A DNA stretch of 64,000 nt from Glandiceps talaboti. Lineage: Eukaryota > Hemichordata > Enteropneusta > Spengelidae. A model generated the notes under the pieces. The model saw nothing but the letters and a program-made list of their open reading frames with translations, was not told the origin of the DNA and ran no database searches. Location: the NCBI RefSeq assembly GCF_964340395.1, contig NC_135552.1:21729681-21793680 (forward strand). Direction: 5' to 3'. The position numbers and the translations under genes are program-made. This document shows positions 1-10,377 of the stretch, one piece after another. Within the stretch, counting starts at the first letter, position 1. Each line of letters starts with the position of its first letter.

Positions 1-737
1 GTGCAGAGTGTGTCATTCAACTAACTGAATGTAGAAAAGGGTGTCATTCCACTGTTTACCACCTAGAAATGCTGTCATTCCAGTTCCAAAGCATTAAAAA
101 TGCTGTCATTCCACTTATTTTATAGAGTGGCGGCTGTCATTCCACTGGTTCTACAGTGCAGAGTGTGTCATTCAACTAACTGATTGTAGAAAAGGGTGTC
201 ATTCCACTGTTTACCACCTAGAAATGCTGTCATTCCAGTTCCAAAGCATTAAAAATGCTGTCATTCCACTTATTTTATAGAGTGGCGGCTGTCATTCCAG
301 TGGTTCTACAGTGCAGAGGGTGTCATTCAACTAACTGAATGTAGAAAAGGGTGTCATTCCACTGTTTACCACCTAGAAATGCTGTCATTCCACTTCCAAA
401 GCATTAAAAATGCTGTCATTCCACTTATTTTATAGAGTGGCGGCTGTCATTCCAGTGGTTCTACAGTGCAGAGGGTGTCATTCAACTAACTGAATGTAGA
501 AAAGGGTGTCATTCCACTGTTTACCACCTAGAAATGCTGTCATTCCAGTTCCAAAGCATTAAAAATGCTGTCATTCCACTTATTTTATAGAGTGGCGGCT
601 GTCATTCCACTGGTTCTACAGTGCAGAGGGTGTCATTCAACTAACTGATTGTAGAAAAGGGTGTCATTCCACTGTTTACCACCTAGAAATGCTGTCATTC
701 GTTTTCCGTCATTCAGGTTGTCATTCGTTTTAGGGTC
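1..737. repeat. Satellite with 155-bp higher-order unit made of five 31-bp sub-monomers
   Basis: Each sub-monomer begins with TGTCATTCMA followed by 21 bases that differ between the five sub-monomers but are kept between successive 155-bp units. Units of the first sub-monomer start at 11, 166, 321, 476 and 631, exactly 155 bp apart, and 155 is 5 x 31. Copies differ by only a few substitutions. After 693 the array decays: the core GTCATTC recurs at roughly 13-bp spacing (693, 707, 719) and then stops. The array runs off the left window edge. 155 is not a multiple of three, so the array is not coding. Confidence 0.95.
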
Positions 738-1035
738 ACCCATATACATGTACACTTCTTAAGACTCAAGCCATAATGATTTGGTCATTGTGGAACCCTT
801 GGGTGTGGAACAACCAATTTTAGGTTTTCGCCTGTATAAGGTACGTAGGTCTTATTTTAGAAAGATTCTATTGATACAGAATAACCCATAACACCTATTA
901 AATATACTGGTATGAATATTCTAGCCATCTTTTCCACTGAATCTTATATCAATCCATTTGTGTTTCACAACGATTTTAAGGTCACTTGCAATTACGTGCA
1001 AAAATGGTACTTTAACAAAAGAACTAGCGTGGTTG
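738..1035. other. Unassigned sequence between satellite and microsatellite
   Basis: About 300 bp of AT-rich sequence. I looked here for a second exon of the dehydrogenase that starts at 1347 and saw no convincing one. No other feature seen. Confidence 0.5.
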
Positions 1036-1142
1036 CAATGTAATGTAATGTAATGTAAGTAATGTAATGTAATGTAATGTAATAATAATGTAATGCAATG
1101 CAATGCAATGTAATGTAATGTAATGTAATGTAATGTAATGTA
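1036..1142. repeat. (AATGT)n pentanucleotide microsatellite
   Basis: AATGT units are interrupted by a few AATGC variants. It lies in the first intron of the dehydrogenase gene on the minus strand. Confidence 0.95.
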
Positions 1143-1203
1143 ACTATGTTAATGTAACTGAATATAAGGTATCTTAAACTATTGTTAAACAACGAATACT
1201 TAC

Positions 1204-1347
1204 TTCAGCTGTTTCAGGTGACAGTGCAGCTGCGAACACATAATCTGGTGGATTTTGTAGTTTTGCGAATTGTCTCACCATCTCCTGTCCATTGCCTGTA
1301 TCAGTTCCTGTTATCAATACAGACCTTACTTTCAGAGTTGACGCCAT
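1204..1347 (-). CDS. Short-chain dehydrogenase/reductase (C-factor/sniffer-like), first coding exon only
   Basis: The exon encodes 48 residues from ATG at 1347 and ends at a perfect GTAAGT donor (1203-1198), phase 0. Near the N-terminus a hydrophobic strand (VRSVLITG) runs into TGTDTGNG, which fits the TGxxxGxG dinucleotide-binding motif of classical SDR enzymes. It is followed by VRQFAKLQNPPDYVFA, the pattern typical of C-factor-like carbonyl reductases (QF..L..PP..VFA). These enzymes are NAD(P)H-dependent oxidoreductases; the substrate cannot be told. The remaining exons, with the YxxxK catalytic motif, must lie to the left of the window. I infer the family from one exon only. Confidence 0.75.
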
Positions 1348-3126
1348 GACTAGTGAGGGTGTTATCGTGTGTGCTATCCGTACGAAAGGTACGGTGAGAG
1401 GTCAAATAGCTATATAGCCTATCGAATCTCAGGTCGTGATTAATTTGAATAAAGCTTTACAGACTGAGGGCGCCCAGACGTTGCCCTATAACCTATATCG
1501 TTTTATGTATAGACTTATCAACCGGATGTGAACCCGCAGTTAATTCGTATTAACTTCTGCCTTCAAAAAATATCTCTACTTCCATTACATAAAATTCCCT
1601 ACATATACAACATAATTGTGCGCAGAATATGCAGAACAATTTTAGATTCTAACACTTGATACACTTACAGAAATTGAAGTAATTTAACTAACCCTGAGGA
1701 AAAAATTGTTTTATTGAAACGGCAATGTTTGTTAACTTTTTCCTGTGACAGTCAATTCAACTATTATTTCAAATGTTACAATTAAGCGTTGTTGTGAAAT
1801 TAGTATTTAATTAATTTCTGATGTATATTTTTGTATGTTGTTACCCCAGGATGTATTATCTATTTGTAGAGTTGGTAAGATTAATGGAGGTGCATACTGA
1901 GTACTACGATTCATTTTATGATTTTTTTTCACGAAAATTGATAACTACGATCAGCATTGTTTCTTTTTAATTTTAATTTTGGCACTATCGTTGTTTTTCA
2001 GATTGAAATTAAGTAATTACTCATTGGTTAGACTATAAGATATATCATCGTGTGAGGGCGCCCCATCACCGTGACAGAGTGCCTTGTAAACCGGTCATTC
2101 GTGTGTATGCTGTACACATCTTCTAGGAAAATACAGAATGAACGAGTAAGACTATTACATGATTTCAAAGAAGGGGGTTACAATAACATAACAATTTGCA
2201 CACCGACATTACTTGAGGTTTGGTTGATGTATTTCAGAGATGGGGCAGTGCAAACACGGACGTACATAATTCAGTAATAAAGCGCTCAAATACTGGCCGT
2301 TGTGAATATATTTCAAACATTTAATATATCTAAGGTGTCAGGCAGCATGAAAACCAAAATTTGATAATATAACAGTCGATGATAGTATAAATTGTTACCA
2401 TATTTTATTATAATTGAAAATAATGAAATATACAAATATATACTTCTGGTGATTTCCGTGTTTTCAAGTTCATTACAGATTGTCTTTGATTTGTGGTGAC
2501 GTACTGCAATATCAGAGAAATGTACATTTGCTATGAATAAATATGATTAGGAAAGTACCGTGCAACTATAACGACGTCTGGAATGTTTGTGATACACTAT
2601 GGTATGTACAACAAACATGACAAATATATTTCCAAGTCATATACCGAATGACCAACCAATATGATTATGCAGAAAAGTATAATTTTTACTTGTCAGTTCA
2701 TAATGGTATTACATCACAAAATAAGTAGGTGATATGTAGACATCATATACATTAATAGCTGAAAGCATCATTTTGCTAGCTGATTATTTTTAAATCCTTA
2801 CATTTGTACCAGCCTTAATCAGAATTGTGCAGTTGTAAGTACATAGTACTCATAAAAAAGGCTACAGAATATGTGATGATTGGTAGGGAAGGCGAGCAAT
2901 TTTGTGTTTTACCAGGATATCTTTAAAATTACATTGAAATGTCAGAATCGAAAAAAATATAAGTTAAGCATATAGAAACCCTCTAGATCTCCTTGTCATC
3001 TTACAACCATGCAAACAACGTACAGGTAACGTTTTCTGGTTAGACACACACATATGTAATAATGTAAAGCTATGTTTTCAGCCTTAGTTTGCTAAATTCG
3101 ACTTCTTAGATTTCTGCATTCCAATA
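1348..3126. other. Intergenic region between the dehydrogenase start and the zinc-finger gene 3' end
   Basis: The first 200 bp upstream of the dehydrogenase ATG should hold its promoter, but no clear TATA or initiator stands out. A 68-codon open frame at 2071-2277 (+) shows no recognisable motif and I do not call it. The rest is AT-rich and featureless. Confidence 0.5.
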
Positions 3127-3127
3127 T

Positions 3128-6100
3128 TTATTTTCTTTTACTTTTGTGAACTATCTTGTGAACTATCTCCTGGTGTCTCATCATGTTAAACTTTAAAGAA
3201 AAGGTTTCACCACACATATCACACATAAACGGTTTTTCGTGTGTATGGGTCCTTATGTGCGCCTTTAACGTGCCACTGATGTAGAAGCCTTTCCCGCATT
3301 CCGTGCAGACATACGGTCTTTCATTTGTGTGGGTTCTCACGTGTTGTGTAAGATGACTACTCTTAATAAACGTCTTGCCACATTCTTTACACACAAACGG
3401 TCTTGGATCCTTGTGGATCTGCATGTGTTTCTGGCGACTGCGATACTCTGTGAAATTTTCACCACAGACATTACATGGATACGATTTGACCAGCGAATGA
3501 GTCTTAATGTGTGCCTTTTGCTGGCTCTTGCGAATGAAAGTTTTACTACACTGTGGGCATGAAAATGGTCTGTCATTAGTATGGATTCGTGTATGTATCA
3601 CCAAATGTTCACTTTGGGTAAATCCTCTGCCGCACTCCTTACACACATAGGGTTTTTCAGTTAAATGAGTGGTCATGTGTATCTTCAGTTTGCTACTGTA
3701 TTTGAAAGATTTCTCACACTCTTTGCACTGGAAAGGCTTTTCACCTAGATGGATCATCATGTGTCTCTTAAGTTCAAGACTCTGAGTGAAAGACTTCCCA
3801 CATCTTTTACAATCAATTTGTCCTCCCTTATGGAGCCGTTTATGCACCCTAAGATTGGCTTTGCCTTTGAAGCACTTACCGCACTCTTCACACATACACA
3901 AGTTCTCGTTTGTGTGTATGGCTTCATGGCCCTTTAAGCAGGCTTGGCGATTAAAAGTCTTGCCACATGTTTTACAAACGAAAGGTCTTTCATTTGAATG
4001 GAGCTTCACATGTATTTTCAAATTACCGATGCACTTGTAGCTTTTACCACATTCCTGGCAAACATGCGGCCTTTCATCAGAATGGGTTTTCTTGTGGGTG
4101 TTCAAATGACTGGTGTGGTTGAAACATTTCCCACATTCGTTGCATGTGTACGGTTTTTCATTTGTGTGGGTCATCATGTGTCTTTTTCTATCGCCACTTC
4201 GACCGAAACATTTACCACACTCTTGGCAAGCATATGGTTTTTCACGTGTGTGAGTTTTGATATGAGCTCTAAGGCCACACGATTGATTGAAACGTTTGCC
4301 ACACTCTTGACACACATAACGTCTTTCGTTTGTATGAATCTTAGAGTGAGACGTTAAATGGGCTGTGCTATTAAAGCACTTACCACACTCTTTACATTCA
4401 TATGGCTTTTCGTTGGTGTGAATCCTATAGTGTACTGTCAGATGGGCTTTAACATGGAAAGCTTTACCGCACTCTTTGCAAGCGAATGGCCTCTCATTTG
4501 TGTGAATTCTCATATGTGTCTTCAGGTGTTCTTTGTAATTGAATCTCTTTCCGCATTCTTCACATTTGTATGGTTGTTCGTTTCTGTGGACCCTTGTGTG
4601 AATTCTTAAGGCGCTACTGCAAATGTAACCTCTGCCGCATTCTTTACACTTAAATGGTCTTTCCTTTGTATGTGTCATTTGATGGTTTCTGAGTTCACCA
4701 CGTACATAAAAGCCTTTACCACATATGTTACACTTAAATGGTCTAGCTTTAGTATGGACTCTCATGTGCAACTTCACGTAACTTTTCTGACTGAAAGTTT
4801 TGTCACACTCCGCACACGTATACGGTTTTTCATTTGTATGGGTTCTCATATGTGCTTTCAGAGCACCACTCATATGAAAAGCTTTGCCGCACTCTTTACA
4901 TTTGAATGGCCTCAAATTTAAATGGAACCTCATGTGTTTTGTTAGATCACCCCTTTGTTTGAAGAGTTTGCCACAGACTGTACATGGGATCTTTGGTTTA
5001 CTTTTATCCTTTGGTCTCATTTTAAGACCACTACTACTTTTAGAGTTTGTGACATCATGTTTGAGACCTTCTATATTCTTCAGTAGATCCTTCAATTCAG
5101 ACTTCTTTGGTGCTTTCCTAGAATTATTTCCATTTGAATTTGAATCAGTTGAATTTTCTGATATTTTCAGCTGTCTGGTTGATTTGGTTTCCTTTGTATC
5201 TTCTGATTCATCCTGTACTTCCAATTTCCCCATTGAGTTGGTCTCTTCTGCATCTTCTGGTCTTTCGAGTACTTCCAGTTTTCCCATTGAGTTGGCCTCT
5301 TCTGCATCTTCTGGTCTTTCGAGTACTTCCAGTTTTCCCATTGGGTTGGTCTCTTCTGCATCTTCTGGTCTTTCGAGTACTTCCAGTTTTCCCATTGGGT
5401 TGGTTTGTTGTGTACCTTCTGGTTCTTCAAGCACTTCTAGTTCTCCCACTGGGTTAGTTTGTTTTGTATCTTCTCGTCCTTCATGTTCTTTAAGTTGGCC
5501 AGTTGTTTGCTCTGTATCTACTGATCCATCAGGTACTTCCAGTTTTCCCATTTGGTTGGTTTGTTCTGTACCATCTGGCCGTTCAGGTACTTCCAGTTGT
5601 CCTACAGGGTTTGTACCTTCTGGTCCTTCGAATTTGGGTACTTGAAGTTTTCCATTTGGGATTGTTTGTTTTGTGTCTCCTGGTACTTCGGATACTTTCA
5701 ACTGTCCAGTTGTTTGTATTGTATCCACTGGTCCTTCAGGTACTTCAATTTGTCCGGTTGGGTTGGTTGGGTTTATATCAACAGGTACCGCTTTATCGGA
5801 TACTTCCTGTTTTAGTTTTGGTTTTGTTTGTTTTGTATCCACTGATCCTTCAAGTTTTGTTTGTTTCGTATCCACTGGTCCTTCAGGTACTTCCAGTTCT
5901 CTCATGGGATTGGTTTGTGTCGTAACTTCTGAAGTATCAATCATATTCAGTTGCTCACTTCGTTTAGTCTGTGGACTATCTTCTGGACTATCTGGTGCAT
6001 TGTTTTGTTCCTGTGAGTTTAATTGTTTTGAATCTTCCGGGTTTTTACATGTAACCCGTTCCTTGGTTAGTTCTATACTGTCAATATTTTTAGTGTTAAG

Positions 6101-6655
6101 TGGTTGACTTTGTGTTGTGTTTTGCTGACTTCCACCGTAAGATTGTGGAATCAATATCATTCTAAAAGTGCCCTCTCTACCTAATAGCTGTTCAAGCCTG
6201 ACTTGACGAATTCCAGTTGGAAAGGGATTGTTAGAGTCAATATCAGTAACTTCTTTGGATCCTGCAGTTCGTTGTCTTGTTTTGTTATGTTCAAGATCAC
6301 AAGCCGAGTTTGATGTTCTCTCTTCCTTTGTTAGAATAGTTTTATTTTCAAACTGAAGTTGATCTGCACATGTTTGGGAGTTCACAGTTTTTCGACCTAC
6401 TCCCACGTTATTCTGAATGTTGTCTGTATGAGCAAGTGATTCCGCGTCCCCTTCCTCCTTTATTTCACTTTTCACAATCTTAATGTAAAAGTCGTTTTCT
6501 TCTATCGTGTTTGTTTGTATTTCTTCTTTGATTCGGACAGTTTTGCCAGTATGGCTAAATGTTCCTCCAGGTCCATTGCAATCATTAATTGCCTGTGGTG
6601 CATGACTGCTATTTGCAGAGCTCGAGCCCTCCTGTTTGACGACAACGTTCTCCAT
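3128..6655 (-). CDS. C2H2 zinc-finger protein, 22 tandem fingers, with repetitive acidic N-terminal half
   Basis: A single open exon of 1175 codons, probably a nuclear sequence-specific DNA-binding protein. Residues about 555-1165 hold 22 consecutive C-X2-C-X12-H-X3-H fingers; finger 19 and a few others have weak linkers, and the last finger has a longer H-X4-H spacing. The first 70 residues carry four sumoylation-type psi-K-x-E sites (K7, K43, K62, K66). Residues about 240-500 are an acidic, Pro/Thr-rich repeat of about 18 residues (core GKLEVLERPEDAEE). No KRAB, ZAD, BTB or SCAN domain is seen. The start is taken at 6655 because an in-frame TGA lies four codons upstream. A good splice acceptor ending at 6695 suggests a 5'UTR intron. 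Stop TAA lies inside an AATAAA. No one-to-one orthologue is recognised. Confidence 0.93.
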   Translation of the reverse strand: MENVVVKQEGSSSANSSHAPQAINDCNGPGGTFSHTGKTVRIKEEIQTNTIEENDFYIKIVKSEIKEEGDAESLAHTDNIQNNVGVGRKTVNSQTCADQLQFENKTILTKEERTSNSACDLEHNKTRQRTAGSKEVTDIDSNNPFPTGIRQVRLEQLLGREGTFRMILIPQSYGGSQQNTTQSQPLNTKNIDSIELTKERVTCKNPEDSKQLNSQEQNNAPDSPEDSPQTKRSEQLNMIDTSEVTTQTNPMRELEVPEGPVDTKQTKLEGSVDTKQTKPKLKQEVSDKAVPVDINPTNPTGQIEVPEGPVDTIQTTGQLKVSEVPGDTKQTIPNGKLQVPKFEGPEGTNPVGQLEVPERPDGTEQTNQMGKLEVPDGSVDTEQTTGQLKEHEGREDTKQTNPVGELEVLEEPEGTQQTNPMGKLEVLERPEDAEETNPMGKLEVLERPEDAEEANSMGKLEVLERPEDAEETNSMGKLEVQDESEDTKETKSTRQLKISENSTDSNSNGNNSRKAPKKSELKDLLKNIEGLKHDVTNSKSSSGLKMRPKDKSKPKIPCTVCGKLFKQRGDLTKHMRFHLNLRPFKCKECGKAFHMSGALKAHMRTHTNEKPYTCAECDKTFSQKSYVKLHMRVHTKARPFKCNICGKGFYVRGELRNHQMTHTKERPFKCKECGRGYICSSALRIHTRVHRNEQPYKCEECGKRFNYKEHLKTHMRIHTNERPFACKECGKAFHVKAHLTVHYRIHTNEKPYECKECGKCFNSTAHLTSHSKIHTNERRYVCQECGKRFNQSCGLRAHIKTHTREKPYACQECGKCFGRSGDRKRHMMTHTNEKPYTCNECGKCFNHTSHLNTHKKTHSDERPHVCQECGKSYKCIGNLKIHVKLHSNERPFVCKTCGKTFNRQACLKGHEAIHTNENLCMCEECGKCFKGKANLRVHKRLHKGGQIDCKRCGKSFTQSLELKRHMMIHLGEKPFQCKECEKSFKYSSKLKIHMTTHLTEKPYVCKECGRGFTQSEHLVIHTRIHTNDRPFSCPQCSKTFIRKSQQKAHIKTHSLVKSYPCNVCGENFTEYRSRQKHMQIHKDPRPFVCKECGKTFIKSSHLTQHVRTHTNERPYVCTECGKGFYISGTLKAHIRTHTHEKPFMCDMCGETFSLKFNMMRHQEIVHKIVHKSKRK
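5226..5395 (-). repeat. 54-bp coding minisatellite inside the zinc-finger gene
   Basis: About three near-identical 54-bp units (18 codons each) are followed upstream in the protein by many more diverged copies, reaching to about 5930. The unit length keeps the frame. The near-identity of the last copies points to recent expansion. Confidence 0.9.
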
Positions 6656-8107
6656 GTCTGTGGATCAGTCAGTTCCCTACGTGCAGCTTTGTATCTGGTG
6701 GGTAAAATAGACAAGGTGATGACATGCACTTCTTTTACAGGAAATGACGAAGATTGGGGAAACCAAAGTGTCATAATATGGCATTCATTTCGGATGAATT
6801 TTTGTCCCAGATACTGGATAAACCGAACTGTACTATTAAATGCACATATTGCTTCATCATAACTACACTGATAAACAAGGCTGTCGGGGTGATTAACTTG
6901 GCAGAGTTTCAAGATATCTCTTCAGCCTATCCAAATGTAAGAATTATAACGTGTATCTATATATATGGTGTTGTAGACTTTGAAAGTCAGTTTTTGCGAT
7001 GTCCCTAGAGAAGCGATGCCCACAATCCAAGAGTGCATAATGCAATACGATCACAAACATTTGTCAAATCATTACCACAGTGTAAATCACGTGTATGGTT
7101 AAAGGTTCAATTATATTATCCGAACTCGAACAGGTATGCAGAAACCTTTGCATAGATATCAAGATACAGTGTATACCTATATACTGTGTACTAGCTGTAC
7201 ATAACGCCAGTCAGTTCCGTCGGTCACCAACAAATAAAATATTGCATCAGCAATAGGTCGATATGTCAAATAAAGATGTGACCTCAATACATGCAAATTG
7301 CACGTACGTCTACGTCTGGTAGGCTTATTCATGATTTCAGTGGTAGCTAAGCTTATAGGTTGCCAACTTAGCGATATGCGCAGGAAAGCATGAATGTAGC
7401 AGTGTATACAGTTGTAAATAGAATCAGCCACAGTCAATCTACTTAAAAATATCCAGCTATTCCGATTTTACAATAATTAAAAAAGTTCACATTTAGTTAC
7501 CTTGGACTGAACGGAATCTGGAGTGTAGAAACTAAAAAAAATCCTGGTGACGCAGTGATTATTGTTCAATGTTATCAAGATACGTACAGTACCTACGCAT
7601 ACGGTAACGAGCTACTAAAACAGTGTGGTGTTTCAAATCACCTGAAAACTTCCTCACATACTACATATGTTGATATCCTTTATGCGAATACTGCTCTTTC
7701 GACGAAGGTGTTCAATCCATGAAGAGAACATGACAGACTATTGGCACGGAATGACACTGAAATTTTAAGTTTGTGAACTTTGAACCTTCCGATTCCTGCA
7801 TACACAATGTTGTCAATGGTTCTCGGCGACCACGATAACGTTACCACGCTCTTCCATAAAGCGTTGTGTCCCCTGCGGTTCCAACCTACGTGCACAGAGA
7901 GCTCAGGAACCGTGCTACAAATAAATAACTACACACACAATCTAATAAAACAAGCTAACTAGCTAAATATGGGTAAATGAAATATCATGGATACATGTAT
8001 ATATGCATATACAGGCCTGTATACTATTGAAATAACATACTATATATATATTTCTATATATACTATCTACACAAACAACACAGGGAGCCTAGCAACGGTA
8101 TTACAAA

Positions 8108-8154
<47 letters not shown>

Positions 8155-10377
8155 ACAAATATGCATGGATAAATAAAATATCATTTTAAACTCATGGATA
8201 ATTATCTACATACATGTATACATGGATGTACGGGCCTAGTAGTGGTAGTACCAGTACGTGTTTTTTGTATAGTGTTTATACAAACATAAGTATATTATTT
8301 CAGTGGTAAACAGACCAGCATATACATATTGGCTGAACGAAGGAATAACATCTAATTGCAATGTTTATCGCATTTCCACAATGTTCATGAACATGTCATT
8401 AAATAGTATTGATTCACGTCTCCAAATGGGTTATTTATAAAGAGGTGTAGTGTAAAATCAAATATAATGTATAGGCACTGTTAGTATATCAAGTATTTTT
8501 GGAACTTTTGTTTCTTGTGTTTCTTAATTACTTTGACAAATCGATGTGTCATTCTGTCCGTGCAACTTCCAGGGGTGGGGGTCAATTGGGGGGGGGGGCT
8601 CAATACTATAAATATATAAAGCGTTTAAAAAAATGCAAACAATTGCAATTTATTTTATTACAATTGGCTTTGTTTTACACTTAATGAATAATTCGTATTC
8701 AAATATGACATCAAAAAGTTTTATTTTCATTTCATTTCATACAACCCAACACAGGCTTATCATGTGGATAACGTGGGATTTGCTATTTGTTGTACAATAG
8801 TACCACATGCGATAGTCTAGACGCTATCTGTGGCTTTGAAGCCCTCTCCACATCTAGAGGAATCAGAAATCATGAACTGAAAGTTATTCATGCAAATGAG
8901 TAAACCTCCAACTGTCCAAATGATGTAATAAACAGCATATTAAGTAGCATCTTGATATGACAAATGTACCATATATGGACATTATGTAACTTTCCACAAT
9001 AAACACAAATTTATTATTGGGTAGAATTCTATGATTGATTAACAAACACGATGTTAAATACTGTGTGTATGTGGGGGGGGGGGCAGGGGGGGGGGCTTTG
9101 TTAGAATTTGAATTTTTTATCCTCACTCGGATTCAAAGGCATGGGTGGATAGCCTCTAGACTATACACATGAATAAATCTGTTGACTACACACATGAATA
9201 AAATATATTTTGTCAATCAATGCACTGTCTTTATTTCTTTGCAAGTACCATCCAATCATCTTTGCTGGCAGGCATCTCCATGATAGAAGACTTTTTTTAA
9301 CACTTAATGATTGTTTGCATCATTTTATGAAATTGATTGAACTAGTATATCAAATTTATCTTGAGTATAAATAATCATTCACAAACTATTACAGGCTTAA
9401 AAATACTAAGAGGCTTTTTCGTTCCACACACTAAAACACATATACACACAAACTATCCTTACTTGCAGACATATTGAAACTCAAATCTAAATCATATTTT
9501 ATTTATTACTAGTGTTGTGGAAAAACCTTATTAAAAGTGGGAATCTATTTTTTCTGTTTTTTACAGGATGAAATTTTCTGTGAAAACCCATTCTAGCAAA
9601 TCCTAGGTTGTCAAGAATATGTAAAATATCTGAGGCTGTGCGATGGAAATCTTTGGTGCACGTCTCTCTTCGGGTGTTTACTAACAAGAATTTGGCACTA
9701 ATGCAAATATCTCAGTTGTGATTTTTGAAGCATCATATGTAATCCCAAGGTACACATATATCTTGGTATGTCATCCGTTTTCATGTACTGATTTGCTTCT
9801 TCGTCTGTTCTTTGTTACATATTGCTTAACAAAAAATATTTCTGTTGGGACCCCCGATGTGCACATTTGACTTGGATGACCACTGTGCTTTACTGAGCAA
9901 TAAGAGACAGAAAGAGAAACAAATTAAGTCAAGAGGACAGATCAAACTAAGGTATACCTTGAGATTACACATGATGCAAACTAGGAAACTTGTGAATTTA
10001 AGTGTCAAACTCTTGTTTGTAAACATCCCAAAACACATGCAAACCAAAGACTCCTGAGCTTTAATATTAATTCTTGGTTGTGTTAAAAAACTTACCCATC
10101 TCTATGGTATCATGATTTGCAAGTCACATAATCAAGCACACATTTTTCATAGAGCAATCAAACTGCTTGTCAACTACGTTAGTGTCTTGCTGCTTAGGTA
10201 ATGACTCATTTCAACAAGATGACTTTACATCAGCATACAGAAAGACTGCTTAAAACATCAGTTTGAAATTAATTCCCACCAATATTTCAATGTCATTTTG
10301 ACCATGTCTGCCAAATCAAAAATACAATTAAAGTGGTAATAAAATATCCCACCACATCTAACTTGTATGGAAAAGTT
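6656..10377. other. Intergenic region between zinc-finger gene and TACO1
   Basis: The part next to 6655 should contain 5'UTR and promoter of the zinc-finger gene. A 136-codon minus frame at 6502-6912 overlaps that gene in another frame and is treated as a shadow. Other features are the AAAT microsatellite, G-runs at 8590-8600 and 9073-9095, and otherwise AT-rich DNA without recognisable coding sequence. Confidence 0.5.
8104..8154. repeat. (AAAT)n microsatellite
   Basis: About 12 uninterrupted AAAT units. Confidence 0.95.

Noticed and set aside
1-700. CRISPR-like pattern of constant 10-bp heads and 21-bp variable bodies
   Set aside because: The variable bodies recur in fixed order every 155 bp, the constant part is too short, and the surrounding DNA is clearly eukaryotic. 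It is a higher-order tandem repeat.
921-1103. Possible second exon of the dehydrogenase (frame containing LHVIASDLK)
   Set aside because: The resemblance to the family's LHVxxLDV segment is slight, the frame runs out of the AATGT repeat, and no good acceptor and phase fit.
3329-6107. Many long plus-strand frames opposite the zinc-finger gene
   Set aside because: They are reverse-strand shadows of the finger array and of the 54-bp coding repeat; none shows a known domain.
6502-6912. 136-codon minus-strand frame over the zinc-finger start
   Set aside because: It overlaps the real coding start in another frame, shows no known domain, and the splice acceptor at 6695 suggests UTR or intron here.
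9073-9095. G-quadruplex element (G-runs of 11 and 10)
   Set aside because: Homopolymer-like G-runs also occur at 8590 and as C-runs at 19321, 35610 and 63724; no gene context makes a regulatory role likely.
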